NCBI GenBank assembly: GCA_001784725.1
Contig: MFRX01000010.1
Span: 24,810-33,760 of the forward strand
From: Candidatus Moranbacteria bacterium RIFCSPHIGHO2_02_FULL_40_12b
GTDB taxonomy: Bacteria > Patescibacteriota > Minisyncoccia > Moranbacterales > 2-12-FULL-40-10
Direction of reading: 5' to 3'
Length of the DNA: 8,951 bases
Shown here: piece after piece, positions 1 through 5,982 of the stretch
How positions within the stretch are numbered: position 1 is the first letter of the stretch
Layout: every line of letters begins with the position of its first letter
Translations under genes and position numbers: made by a program
Notes under the pieces: generated by a model
Database searches by the model: none
What the model was told of the DNA's origin: nothing
Seen by the model: only the letters and a program-made list of their open reading frames with translations

Positions 1-729
1 GATGCTTTTTATTTCAGCGTCCATATTCATCTTTTCCAGCATTTTTCGTATTGCTTCCGCTCCGATTCCGGCTGAAAAAACCTGACCGAATTTAGTTGAA
101 AGATTGAAATACTCAAGCTCTGATAATGTCTGGAGAAGTTCCAGATTTTTTATTTCCTCTTTCGTATCGCGATAATCATTCTTCAACTCTTCCCAGAGTT
201 TTTCTTTTATGTCGTCCGCTTCCGCTTTTCCTTTTATTTCTTTTTGCTTTGATTTATATTCCGCGTCCAGCTGGCCAAGCGCTTTTTGTTTCGCGCTTTC
301 ATCAACTTCGGTAATAACATATGAGGAAAAATAAATGACTTTTTCCAGGGCCTGAAGCGAGATCCCCAAGACCAACCCTATTTTTGAAGGCACGCCCCGC
401 AAAAACCATATATGGGAAACTGGAACGATTAATTGGATGTGCCCCATTCTTTCGCGCCGGACAATAGACCGGGTCACTTCCACTCCGCATTTGTCGCAGA
501 CAATTCCTTTATACCGGATCCTTTTGTATTTGCCGCAGTAACATTCCCAGTCCTTTGAAGGGCCAAAAATTTTTTCGCAAAAAAGTCCGTCTTTTTCATA
601 GCGTTGGGTCCGGTAGTTGATTGTCTCCGGCTTAGTAACTTCGCCGTGCGACCACTCCAAAATTTCTTCCGGACTGGCCAGTTTCAGGCGAACACTGCTA
701 AAATCGCTGACTTTTGTTATATTTTCCAT
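1..729 (-). CDS. rpoC: DNA-directed RNA polymerase subunit beta-prime, N-terminal part (gene runs off the left edge)
   Basis: Beta-prime forms the catalytic clamp half of RNA polymerase. Only the first 243 codons are present; the frame is open from an ATG at 727-729 to base 1. Reading the minus strand gives a protein starting MENITKVSDFSSVRLKLASP, matching the RpoC N-terminus. The zinc-binding motif is visible as C63-x-C65-x12-C78-x2-C81, followed by the conserved clamp stretch around HIWFLRGVPSKIG (106-118). After YFSSYVI (133-139) a charged, helical insertion of about 60 residues (141-200) precedes the conserved segment ending GAEAIRKML (223-231). The catalytic NADFDGD motif lies outside the window. 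A weak Shine-Dalgarno AGG (738-740) sits 8 bases upstream of the start. The gene is 109 bases downstream of rpoB and presumably cotranscribed with it. Identity is very sure; the lineage reading of the insertion is inference. Confidence 0.97.
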   Translation of the reverse strand, partial: MENITKVSDFSSVRLKLASPEEILEWSHGEVTKPETINYRTQRYEKDGLFCEKIFGPSKDWECYCGKYKRIRYKGIVCDKCGVEVTRSIVRRERMGHIQLIVPVSHIWFLRGVPSKIGLVLGISLQALEKVIYFSSYVITEVDESAKQKALGQLDAEYKSKQKEIKGKAEADDIKEKLWEELKNDYRDTKEEIKNLELLQTLSELEYFNLSTKFGQVFSAGIGAEAIRKMLEKMNMDAEIKSI

Positions 730-788
730 TTATAAAACCTGATATTTTAATTATTAAAAAAATTATTATAAATTACTGAATAATTTAA

Positions 789-806
789 CAGGCGAATAAC
801 CGCCTG
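789..806 (-). other. Hairpin in the rpoB-rpoC spacer
   Basis: CAGGCG (789-794) and CGCCTG (801-806) form a perfect 6-bp stem with a 6-base loop. In the minus-strand transcript it is followed by UUAAAUUAUU, a broken rather than clean U-tract, so it is a poor intrinsic terminator. It lies 32 bases after the rpoB stop and about 60 bases before the rpoC start. It could be a weak attenuator, an RNA processing site or a 3'-end stabiliser. The rest of this 109-base spacer is AT-rich with no other visible signal. Confidence 0.5.
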
Positions 807-838
807 AATGGCGCGGAAAGATAAATTATTAAGTAGTT

Positions 839-3800
839 TTATATTTCTTCCTTATCTTTTTTTTCATCGGTTTTGGCCCCTACTAACTCTATGTTAAGGC
901 ATAAGCCCTTGAGTTCGTTTACCAGCACATTGAATGACGCCGGAATATTGGGGCTTCGGATTGGTTCGCCTTTTATAATCGATTCATAGGCCTTCGATCT
1001 TCCCATAACATCATCTGATTTTATCGTAAGCATTTCCTGAAGAGTATAAGCGGCGCCATATCCCTCCAGCGCCCAGACCTCCATTTCCCCGAAGCGCTGG
1101 CCTCCAAACTGGGCTTTTCCGCCTAACGGCTGCTGGGTAATAAGCGAATAAGGCCCGATAGATCTCATGTGAATTTTGTCTTCAACCAGATGGTTAAGTT
1201 TCATGATATACATGATTCCGACAGTTGATTCATTGTCAAAATATTCTCCGGTCTTACCGTTTATCAGGCGAATTTTTCCTTTTTCCGGGAGTCCCGCTTT
1301 TTTAAGTTCATTTTTTATGTCATCCTCACTCACTCCGTCCAAGGCGGGACTGGCCGCTTTATAGCCAAGTTTGGTTGCCGCCCAACCCAAATGAGTTTCC
1401 AAAATCTGTCCGATATTCATACGACTGGCAACGCCTAAAGGATTTAGTATGACATCCACCGGCGTTCCGTCCGGAAGGTAGGGCATATCTTCAATAGGCG
1501 CGATTCTGGAAATTACTCCTTTATTTCCGTGCCGGCCCGCCAGTTTGTCTCCCACGGATATTTTTCGCAGCTGCGCGACCGACACCTGAATCTGCTGAAT
1601 AACTCCAGTCGCCAGTTTATCGCCTTGTTCTCTTGAAAAAATTTTTATGTCCACGACTTTTCCGTGCTCGCCATGGGGAAGATACAGGGAAGAGTCCTTG
1701 ACGTCCCTTGATTTTTCCCCAAATATCGCTCTAAGCAGCCGCTCCTCCGCGGTCAGATCGCCTTCGCCTTTCGGCGTTATTTTTCCAACCAATATGTCCC
1801 CCGAGGAGACTTCCGCTCCTATTCTTATAATTCCCGTTTCATCAAGATTTTTCAGCCGTTCCTCGCCAATATTGGGAATATCCCGGGTGATTACCTCCGG
1901 ACCAAGTTTCGTATCGCGGACATCTATTGAAAAGTCCTCTATGTGCACTGAACTATATCGGTCATCATGAAGCAACTTTTCGGAAATTATAATCGCGTCT
2001 TCAAAATTATATCCCTCCCAGGGAATAAACGTCACTAAAACATTCTGCCCCAGCGCCAGTTCGCCGAAATCGGTTGAAGCCCCATCAGCCAGAAGCTGCC
2101 CTTTTTTTACCATTTCCCCTTTAATCGCTCGGGGAACCTGGTTCATACTGGTAAAAGCATTGGATTTGGCAAAACTCTGCAGCTGGTATTCCCGGTTATA
2201 ATATTCTTTTTTTGATCCAGCCGGGGCTTTTTCGCGGATTATTACATGGGTAGCGTCTACTTCCGCTACTTCTCCGTCATTTACGGCTAGCACGACTTGT
2301 CCGGAATCCGATGCCGCTTTGTCTTCTATTCCCGTCCCGACAATCGGGGACTGGGGAACAACGCAGGAAACAGCTTGTCTTTGCATATTTGATCCCATCA
2401 GCGCCCGGTTGGCATCATTATGTTCCAAAAAAGGAATAAGAGAAGTAGCCACGGATATGCATTGTTTTGCCGATACGTCAATATAATCAAGTTTTGACGC
2501 TTCAATCATTGAAGGACTGCCACCCACCCTGGCCTCAACCATATCTTCCATTATATTTCTATTTTCGTCGGACTTCACGCCGGCATGGGCAATGTTTTTC
2601 CTGTCTTCCACGGTCGCGTCGATGTACTCAATTTCATCGGTTATGAATGGCTTTACTTTTATAGTCCTTTTCTTTTCCTGAACAATTTTTTTGGCTGTTT
2701 CATTGCTAATGGATGTTCCTTCATTAATTCCGCCCGCGTTTTCCGCCAATATTCTTCCAATTAATTCATCAGGAGTATTTTTTACTTCCTGGGAAATTTT
2801 AAGATACGGCGTTTCCAAAAAACCATACTCATTAATTCTGGCGTAAGTCGCCATATGCCCTACCAGCCCGATATTGGGTCCTTCAGGGGTCTGCACCGGA
2901 CAAATCCTCCCGTAGTGGGAACGATGAACATCCCGGACTTCAAAACCGGCGCGCTCGCGCGTAAGCCCACCCGGTCCCATTGCCGAAAGGCGCCTTTTAT
3001 GTTCCAGCTCGGCCAAAGGATTCACCTGATCCATGAATTGCGAAAGCTGGGAACTGGAGAAAAATTCCTTGATAGCCGCGGCGATAGGCCGGGAATTAAT
3101 CAGCTGTCCCGGAACAACGGTGGCAATATCGCAGGTACTCATCCGATCCTTGATATTGCGCGCCATTCTGGCCATTCCCACCCGCAATTTATTCTGCACC
3201 AGTTCTCCCACGCCTCTCACTCTGCGGTTTCCTAAATGATCGATATCATCCGATTGAGCCAGCGGATTATTGTTAAGTTTTATTATTTCCTTAATTATCA
3301 ATATCAAATCTTCCACGATAAGAACCCTGTTTTTCTCGTCATTAGGCCTTTCCACATCCAGCCGTTTGTTGAGCCGGTATCTTCCCACTTTCCCAAAATC
3401 ATATCTATCAAAATTAAAAAACATTGAATCAACCATCTGTTTGGCATTTTCTATCGTCGCCATATCGCCCGGCCGGATTTTTTTATAAACATCGATATAT
3501 CCTTCACCTTGATTTTTTGAGGGATCTTTCGCCAGCGTCGATTCTATGAATTTCATATCCCCTTTATCAATGTCAGAAAACGCCTTAATGATTTTTTCAT
3601 TGGTTGAATATCCAAAAGCCCGCAGCAGCGCGGTTATGGGAATCTTTCTTTTTCTGTCAATTTTTACTGAAATTACCCCGTCAAGATCCGTGTCTATTTC
3701 CAGCCAGGCTCCGCGGTTAGGAATTACTTTCGCGCCGAAAAGTTTTCTTCCCTTCTGATACTCCATAGTAAAAAATACGCCGGGACTCCTGATAAGCTGG

Positions 3801-4249
3801 CTGATGACCACTCTTTCCACTCCATTAATCACAAAAGTTCCGCGATCGGTCATTATCGGAAAGTCGCCCAGATATATTTCCTGTTCTTTTATTTCCCCAG
3901 TGACTTTAATGACCAGTTTGGCCTTTGCCCGAAGCGGCGCTTCAAAAGATATATTTTTATTATTAGCGGCAATCTCGTCATATTTCGGCTCGTCCAGATA
4001 ATAATTTGAGATTGTAAGTTCCAAATCCTTGCCGGTAAAATCCTTGATCGGATTAACCTCATCCAGCAGTTCCTTGAATCCTTTTTTCAAAAACCATTCA
4101 TATGAATTTTTCTGCGCTTCAATAAGATTAGGAAGCGACACCATCAGGTGCTTCCGGAAAAATTTTCGCTTGGATAGCGAAGAAGAGAAACTGAAGGAAT
4201 CTTTCACCTTCAGGGTTTTTGCGTTACTAAGCATAAAAACACTTCTCAT
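839..4249 (-). CDS. rpoB: DNA-directed RNA polymerase subunit beta
   Basis: Complete 1136-residue beta subunit, which forms the RNA polymerase active-site channel with beta-prime. Landmarks in order: protrusion start around LPNLIEAQKNSYEW (39-52); the lobe; the rifampicin-pocket cluster from SSSQLSQFMDQ (398-408) through HKRRLSAMGPGGLTRERAGF (417-436); the fork segment CPVQTPEGPNIGL (450-462); WEGYNFEDAI (744-753); the active-site segment GDKLAGRHGNKG (900-911); and the C-terminal clamp segment GGKAQFGGQRFGEMEVWALE (1043-1062). The length fits compact beta subunits without the large lineage-specific insertions of Gammaproteobacteria. The stop is TAA. The start is uncertain: ATG at 4247-4249 lies just below a hairpin that would bury a GGGA, whereas the in-frame ATG at 4232-4234 (Met6) has GAGAAG seven bases upstream. 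The first 30 residues are Ser/Lys-rich and unlike most relatives, so Met6 is a credible start. Transcription probably begins at promoters at 4466-4556. Confidence 0.98.
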   Translation of the reverse strand: MRSVFMLSNAKTLKVKDSFSFSSSLSKRKFFRKHLMVSLPNLIEAQKNSYEWFLKKGFKELLDEVNPIKDFTGKDLELTISNYYLDEPKYDEIAANNKNISFEAPLRAKAKLVIKVTGEIKEQEIYLGDFPIMTDRGTFVINGVERVVISQLIRSPGVFFTMEYQKGRKLFGAKVIPNRGAWLEIDTDLDGVISVKIDRKRKIPITALLRAFGYSTNEKIIKAFSDIDKGDMKFIESTLAKDPSKNQGEGYIDVYKKIRPGDMATIENAKQMVDSMFFNFDRYDFGKVGRYRLNKRLDVERPNDEKNRVLIVEDLILIIKEIIKLNNNPLAQSDDIDHLGNRRVRGVGELVQNKLRVGMARMARNIKDRMSTCDIATVVPGQLINSRPIAAAIKEFFSSSQLSQFMDQVNPLAELEHKRRLSAMGPGGLTRERAGFEVRDVHRSHYGRICPVQTPEGPNIGLVGHMATYARINEYGFLETPYLKISQEVKNTPDELIGRILAENAGGINEGTSISNETAKKIVQEKKRTIKVKPFITDEIEYIDATVEDRKNIAHAGVKSDENRNIMEDMVEARVGGSPSMIEASKLDYIDVSAKQCISVATSLIPFLEHNDANRALMGSNMQRQAVSCVVPQSPIVGTGIEDKAASDSGQVVLAVNDGEVAEVDATHVIIREKAPAGSKKEYYNREYQLQSFAKSNAFTSMNQVPRAIKGEMVKKGQLLADGASTDFGELALGQNVLVTFIPWEGYNFEDAIIISEKLLHDDRYSSVHIEDFSIDVRDTKLGPEVITRDIPNIGEERLKNLDETGIIRIGAEVSSGDILVGKITPKGEGDLTAEERLLRAIFGEKSRDVKDSSLYLPHGEHGKVVDIKIFSREQGDKLATGVIQQIQVSVAQLRKISVGDKLAGRHGNKGVISRIAPIEDMPYLPDGTPVDVILNPLGVASRMNIGQILETHLGWAATKLGYKAASPALDGVSEDDIKNELKKAGLPEKGKIRLINGKTGEYFDNESTVGIMYIMKLNHLVEDKIHMRSIGPYSLITQQPLGGKAQFGGQRFGEMEVWALEGYGAAYTLQEMLTIKSDDVMGRSKAYESIIKGEPIRSPNIPASFNVLVNELKGLCLNIELVGAKTDEKKDKEEI

Positions 4250-4255
4250 CAGAAT

Positions 4256-4288
4256 TCCCGGTTCCGTTTATTTTCTTGGAAACCGGAA
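4256..4288 (-). promoter_or_regulatory. Hairpin in the rpoB leader next to the start codon
   Basis: In the rpoB transcript UUCCGGUU pairs with AACCGGGA (eight pairs, one of them U-G). After a single bulged U, CC pairs with GG, leaving a 12-base A-rich loop. The 3' arm ends six bases before the first rpoB ATG and contains the only purine-rich, Shine-Dalgarno-like bases before it. No U-tract follows, so this is not an intrinsic terminator. A role in limiting initiation at the first ATG, or in steering ribosomes to Met6, is inference. Confidence 0.55.
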
Positions 4289-4404
4289 GTCATTCTTAAT
4301 GAGTTTATATTAAAAGTATTTAGTTTTCCGCGTTATTTAAAGCCATTCCCCCTTGACCTAAAAACACGCTGTTGTTATTTAATTTTACTGACAAATAAAA
4401 TAAT

Positions 4405-4440
4405 TTACTTTTTTATGCTACATCTGTAAGATACCGTCAT
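4405..4440 (-). CDS. Possible 11-residue leader peptide upstream of rpoB
   Basis: An ATG at 4438-4440 opens an 11-codon frame, MTVSYRCSIKK, ending in TAA. It is preceded by GGGAG with only three intervening bases, closer than optimal for a Shine-Dalgarno site. It starts about 20 bases after the predicted start of transcription from the TATAAT promoter, so it would be the first translatable frame on the rpoB mRNA. Codon content gives no clear attenuation signal such as a run of one amino acid. It may be accidental; I list it because of its position and the upstream purine stretch. Confidence 0.25.
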   Translation of the reverse strand: MTVSYRCSIKK

Positions 4441-4465
4441 TTTCTCCCATTGACATGTGTTAAGC

Positions 4466-4494
4466 ATTATACCAGCTATCTCAAAATCGCGCAA
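4466..4494 (-). promoter_or_regulatory. Extended -10 promoter for rpoB (proximal)
   Basis: The -10 is a perfect TATAAT (4466-4471) with an extended TGG directly upstream. A 17-base spacer separates it from TTGCGC (4489-4494), a half-matching -35. Transcription would begin near 4459, giving a leader of about 210 nt before the rpoB ATG. This is the strongest sigma70-type signal in the spacer. Confidence 0.7.
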
Positions 4495-4526
4495 TAAGTC
4501 GGCTACTTTTTGATTTCTTATTTCGG

Positions 4527-4556
4527 ATACTATCACAAAAGGCGCTATTCTGTCAA
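4527..4556 (-). promoter_or_regulatory. Second promoter for rpoB (distal)
   Basis: A perfect -35, TTGACA (4551-4556), is separated by 18 bases from TAGTAT (4527-4532), a four-of-six -10 preceded by TGA, an extended -10 dinucleotide. Transcription would start near 4520, so this promoter lies about 60 bases upstream of the TATAAT promoter in tandem. It combines a strong -35 with a weaker -10, the reverse of the proximal promoter. Confidence 0.6.
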
Positions 4557-4666
4557 GTTTGGCTTATTCCAGCCATTTTTTTTATGTTAATAAAATGTTT
4601 AGTATTTTTGGAGTATCATAATATAACAACTTATCCACAGCGCCCTCTTAAGGGAATCTTAATGGC

Positions 4667-4753
4667 TAAATTTAAAATTTTAAATGAAGTCCAAATTTAT
4701 CAATTTTAAAATTCAGTAATTTAATATTGATTTGAAATCTAAAATTTAAAATT
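4667..4753. repeat. AT-rich palindromic repeats sharing TTTAAAATT
   Basis: The nonamer TTTAAAATT occurs three times, at 4671-4679, 4705-4713 and 4745-4753. The first lies in a perfect 16-bp palindrome (4670-4685) and the second in a 12-bp palindrome (4702-4713). The third overlaps the last sense codon and the TAA stop of the 90-residue gene. I infer an AT-rich spacer repeat; function is unknown. Confidence 0.55.
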
Positions 4754-5024
4754 AAAAATTCCGGATATTAGCCCAGTTAAAAATCTTTTCCGCTGTTTTC
4801 GCTATCCGATAGGTAGTAATCGACTTTTCGGCGTCAACCTCGGATTTTATTCTTTTAATATCTTCCGGTTTAAAATTATTGCGCTTAAGCAATTTATCAA
4901 TTTCCGGCAATAATTTTTCCGATAATTGGTATTCGCCTTCAAAACTGGTTTCATCAACAACCTTTCTTTTGTCTTGCAAAATCAATCTTACAATTTTATT
5001 CTCGATTTTAATTAAAATTTCCAT
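4752..5024 (-). CDS. TsaB-like N-lobe mini protein (90 residues), function unknown
   Basis: A complete 90-residue frame from ATG (5022-5024) to TAA, cytoplasmic, with no signal peptide or membrane segment. Residues 34-59 (LSEKLLPEIDKLLKRNNF onward, ending EDIKRI) resemble the helical segment of TsaB, where HSExLLPxIxxLL is followed by xxDLxxI. Residues 63-74 align with the TsaB GPGSFTGLRIG loop but have lost its glycines (VDAEKSITTYRIA). TsaB is normally over 200 residues and partners TsaD in making tRNA threonylcarbamoyladenosine (t6A); here only part of the N-terminal lobe is left. It could bind TsaD through this lobe or be a decayed paralogue; both are inference. Upstream is a purine-rich GGGGGA, about 11 bases from the start and part of a REP-like palindrome. 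Homology is by eye from motif order. Confidence 0.65.
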   Translation of the reverse strand: MEILIKIENKIVRLILQDKRKVVDETSFEGEYQLSEKLLPEIDKLLKRNNFKPEDIKRIKSEVDAEKSITTYRIAKTAEKIFNWANIRNF

Positions 5025-5036
5025 ATTTTTTTATTC

Positions 5037-5080
5037 CCCCTTCTCCCCTCGGGAGAAGGTGTCCATAGGACGGATGAGGG
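5037..5080. repeat. REP-like compound palindrome
   Basis: CCTTCTCCC (5039-5047) and GGGAGAAGG (5051-5059) form a perfect 9-bp stem with a 3-base loop. A second small stem follows directly, GTCC (5061-5064) with GGAC (5068-5071), and the element ends in GATGAGGG. No U-tract follows on either strand, so it is not an intrinsic terminator. Its form resembles dispersed intergenic REP elements. On the minus strand it also supplies the purine-rich stretch upstream of the TsaB-like gene. Confidence 0.6.
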
Positions 5081-5132
5081 ATTGGTTAGTGATGTCAGTC
5101 CTTTTGAATTATTCTAATGTTTATGCGAGTTA

Positions 5133-5161
5133 TGGAGCTTATTCACAATTTTATTGCTCCA
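5133..5161. repeat. Inverted repeat with 17-base loop after the amidase gene
   Basis: TGGAGC (5133-5138) and GCTCCA (5156-5161) are perfect 6-bp arms. The 17-base loop is AT-rich and contains TTATTCACA (5139-5147), a DnaA-box-like nonamer. No U-run follows in the minus direction, so it is at best a weak 3'-end structure for the amidase transcript. Confidence 0.35.
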
Positions 5162-5181
5162 GTAAAAGGAATTGATGGGAG

Positions 5182-5211
5182 AATTCGTAATTTCGTATTA
5201 ATTCGTAATTT
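5182..5211. repeat. Direct repeat AATTCGTAATTT, two copies
   Basis: Two identical 12-mers at 5182-5193 and 5200-5211 are separated by CGTATT, giving an 18-base period. The second copy lies inside the last codons of the amidase gene (5198-5944), whose TAA stop falls at the junction. The form suggests a short intergenic repeat tract that has moved into the gene's 3' end. Confidence 0.6.
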
Positions 5212-5944
5212 GTAGGGGGTTAAAATTCCAGGGATCATCTTTGCGGCCGGGAGCGATTTGATTGTGCCCTAAAACATACTTTATTTCGTATTTATCTTTA
5301 AGATCCTTTAGCAGCTTATTTAGGGAATTATACTGCGCGTCGGTAAATTTATCCTCTTTGGTATTCATCAGCTCTATGCCAATGGAAAAATTATTGACAT
5401 TGCTCCTTCCGTCCGGCGTCTGGCTTTCGCCCGCGTGATAAGCGATATTTTTTTCATCCACTAATTTATAAATATTTCCTTTCCGGTCAATAAGATAATG
5501 GGGCGCCACGCCGTAGTCCTTATATTCTTTAACAAGCTTGTCTACATCATAAGCATCCCCGCCTAAAGCATTATAGGAAGAATGGATTATAATGGTATCA
5601 ATACTCCTGCCTTCCGCCTTTTCATATCCCCAGAAAACATATTTACCGGTAATTTTCAATTTGTCATTATTTTCTTGTTTATCGGTAGTATTAATTTTCT
5701 CCTTTTTATTTTCTTCGGTATTATTTATTTCGGTGAAATCTTTTTTTAAATCGGGAGTTTGGACTTCTTGAGAAATTTCTGCTGTATTATCGCTAGAATT
5801 TTCCACTTCATCGGCAGCAGGTTCTAAAACAGTATTCAGGTTTACTATTTTTATTGTCTTTGAACCAAAAGGGAAAATAAATAAAAACACGCCGACCACG
5901 GCCGCAAAAATAGCTAAAACCAAAAATAACTTAACTTTTCCCAT
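5198..5944 (-). CDS. Membrane-anchored N-acetylmuramoyl-L-alanine amidase (Amidase_2 family)
   Basis: A 248-residue peptidoglycan amidase predicted to cut the bond between N-acetylmuramic acid and L-alanine of the stem peptide, outside the membrane. Residues 5-25 form one hydrophobic segment with no obvious cleavage site, so the protein is probably anchored. Residues 45-97 are an Asn/Glu/Lys/Thr-rich linker. The Amidase_2 domain covers about 101-245. Zinc ligands by family comparison are H121 (in IIIHSSY), H227 (in LGHNQIAPGRKDDP) and D237. K235 matches the conserved lysine of T7 lysozyme, and E191 lies in the conserved GIELMN strand; YHAGES (169-174) is also typical. All key residues are present, so the enzyme should be active. 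The last codons and the TAA stop fall in an AATTCGTAATTT repeat. A promoter immediately upstream suggests an almost leaderless mRNA. The exact physiological role (remodelling, division or attack on neighbours) cannot be told. Confidence 0.92.
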   Translation of the reverse strand: MGKVKLFLVLAIFAAVVGVFLFIFPFGSKTIKIVNLNTVLEPAADEVENSSDNTAEISQEVQTPDLKKDFTEINNTEENKKEKINTTDKQENNDKLKITGKYVFWGYEKAEGRSIDTIIIHSSYNALGGDAYDVDKLVKEYKDYGVAPHYLIDRKGNIYKLVDEKNIAYHAGESQTPDGRSNVNNFSIGIELMNTKEDKFTDAQYNSLNKLLKDLKDKYEIKYVLGHNQIAPGRKDDPWNFNPLQITN

Positions 5945-5953
5945 AACTACTTC

Positions 5954-5982
5954 ATTATAGAAAAAATAAAAAAGCCGCGCAA
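5954..5982 (-). promoter_or_regulatory. Promoter of the amidase gene
   Basis: TTGCGC (5977-5982), a 17-base spacer and a perfect TATAAT (5954-5959) give the same hexamers and spacing as the proximal rpoB promoter. Transcription would begin near 5947, only a few bases before the ATG at 5942-5944. The -35 lies inside the terminator hairpin of the preceding gene. Confidence 0.55.

Larger units (their letters stand above)
4250..4751 (-). other. 502-base regulatory spacer upstream of rpoB
   Basis: No convincing protein gene is present. From the rpoB side it holds the start-proximal hairpin, a possible 11-residue leader peptide, two tandem promoters, a small inverted repeat at 4644-4654 (CCCTcttAAGGG type), one DnaA-box-like TTATCCACA (4631-4639), and an AT-rich palindromic stretch from 4667 to 4753 bordering the previous gene. 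No intrinsic terminator with a clean U-tract is visible after the gene ending at 4752, so some readthrough into rpoB is possible. Confidence 0.7.

Noticed and set aside
2855..3235. 126-codon open frame on the plus strand inside rpoB
   Set aside because: It lies wholly opposite conserved RpoB sequence, has no recognisable domain or ribosome binding site, and reflects the codon pattern of the real gene.
4320..4346. Eight-residue frame after AGGGGG in the rpoB leader
   Set aside because: The purine run is almost touching the ATG, too close for a working ribosome binding site, and the frame is very short.
4450..4470. TTGACA on the plus strand followed by CATTAT
   Set aside because: The spacing is only 9 bases, and no plus-strand gene lies downstream; it overlaps the better minus-strand rpoB promoter.
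4560..5200. Possible replication origin because of AT-rich repeats and DnaA-box-like sites
   Set aside because: Only two boxes, widely spaced, with no dnaA, dnaN or rpmH nearby and no strand switch of gene direction.
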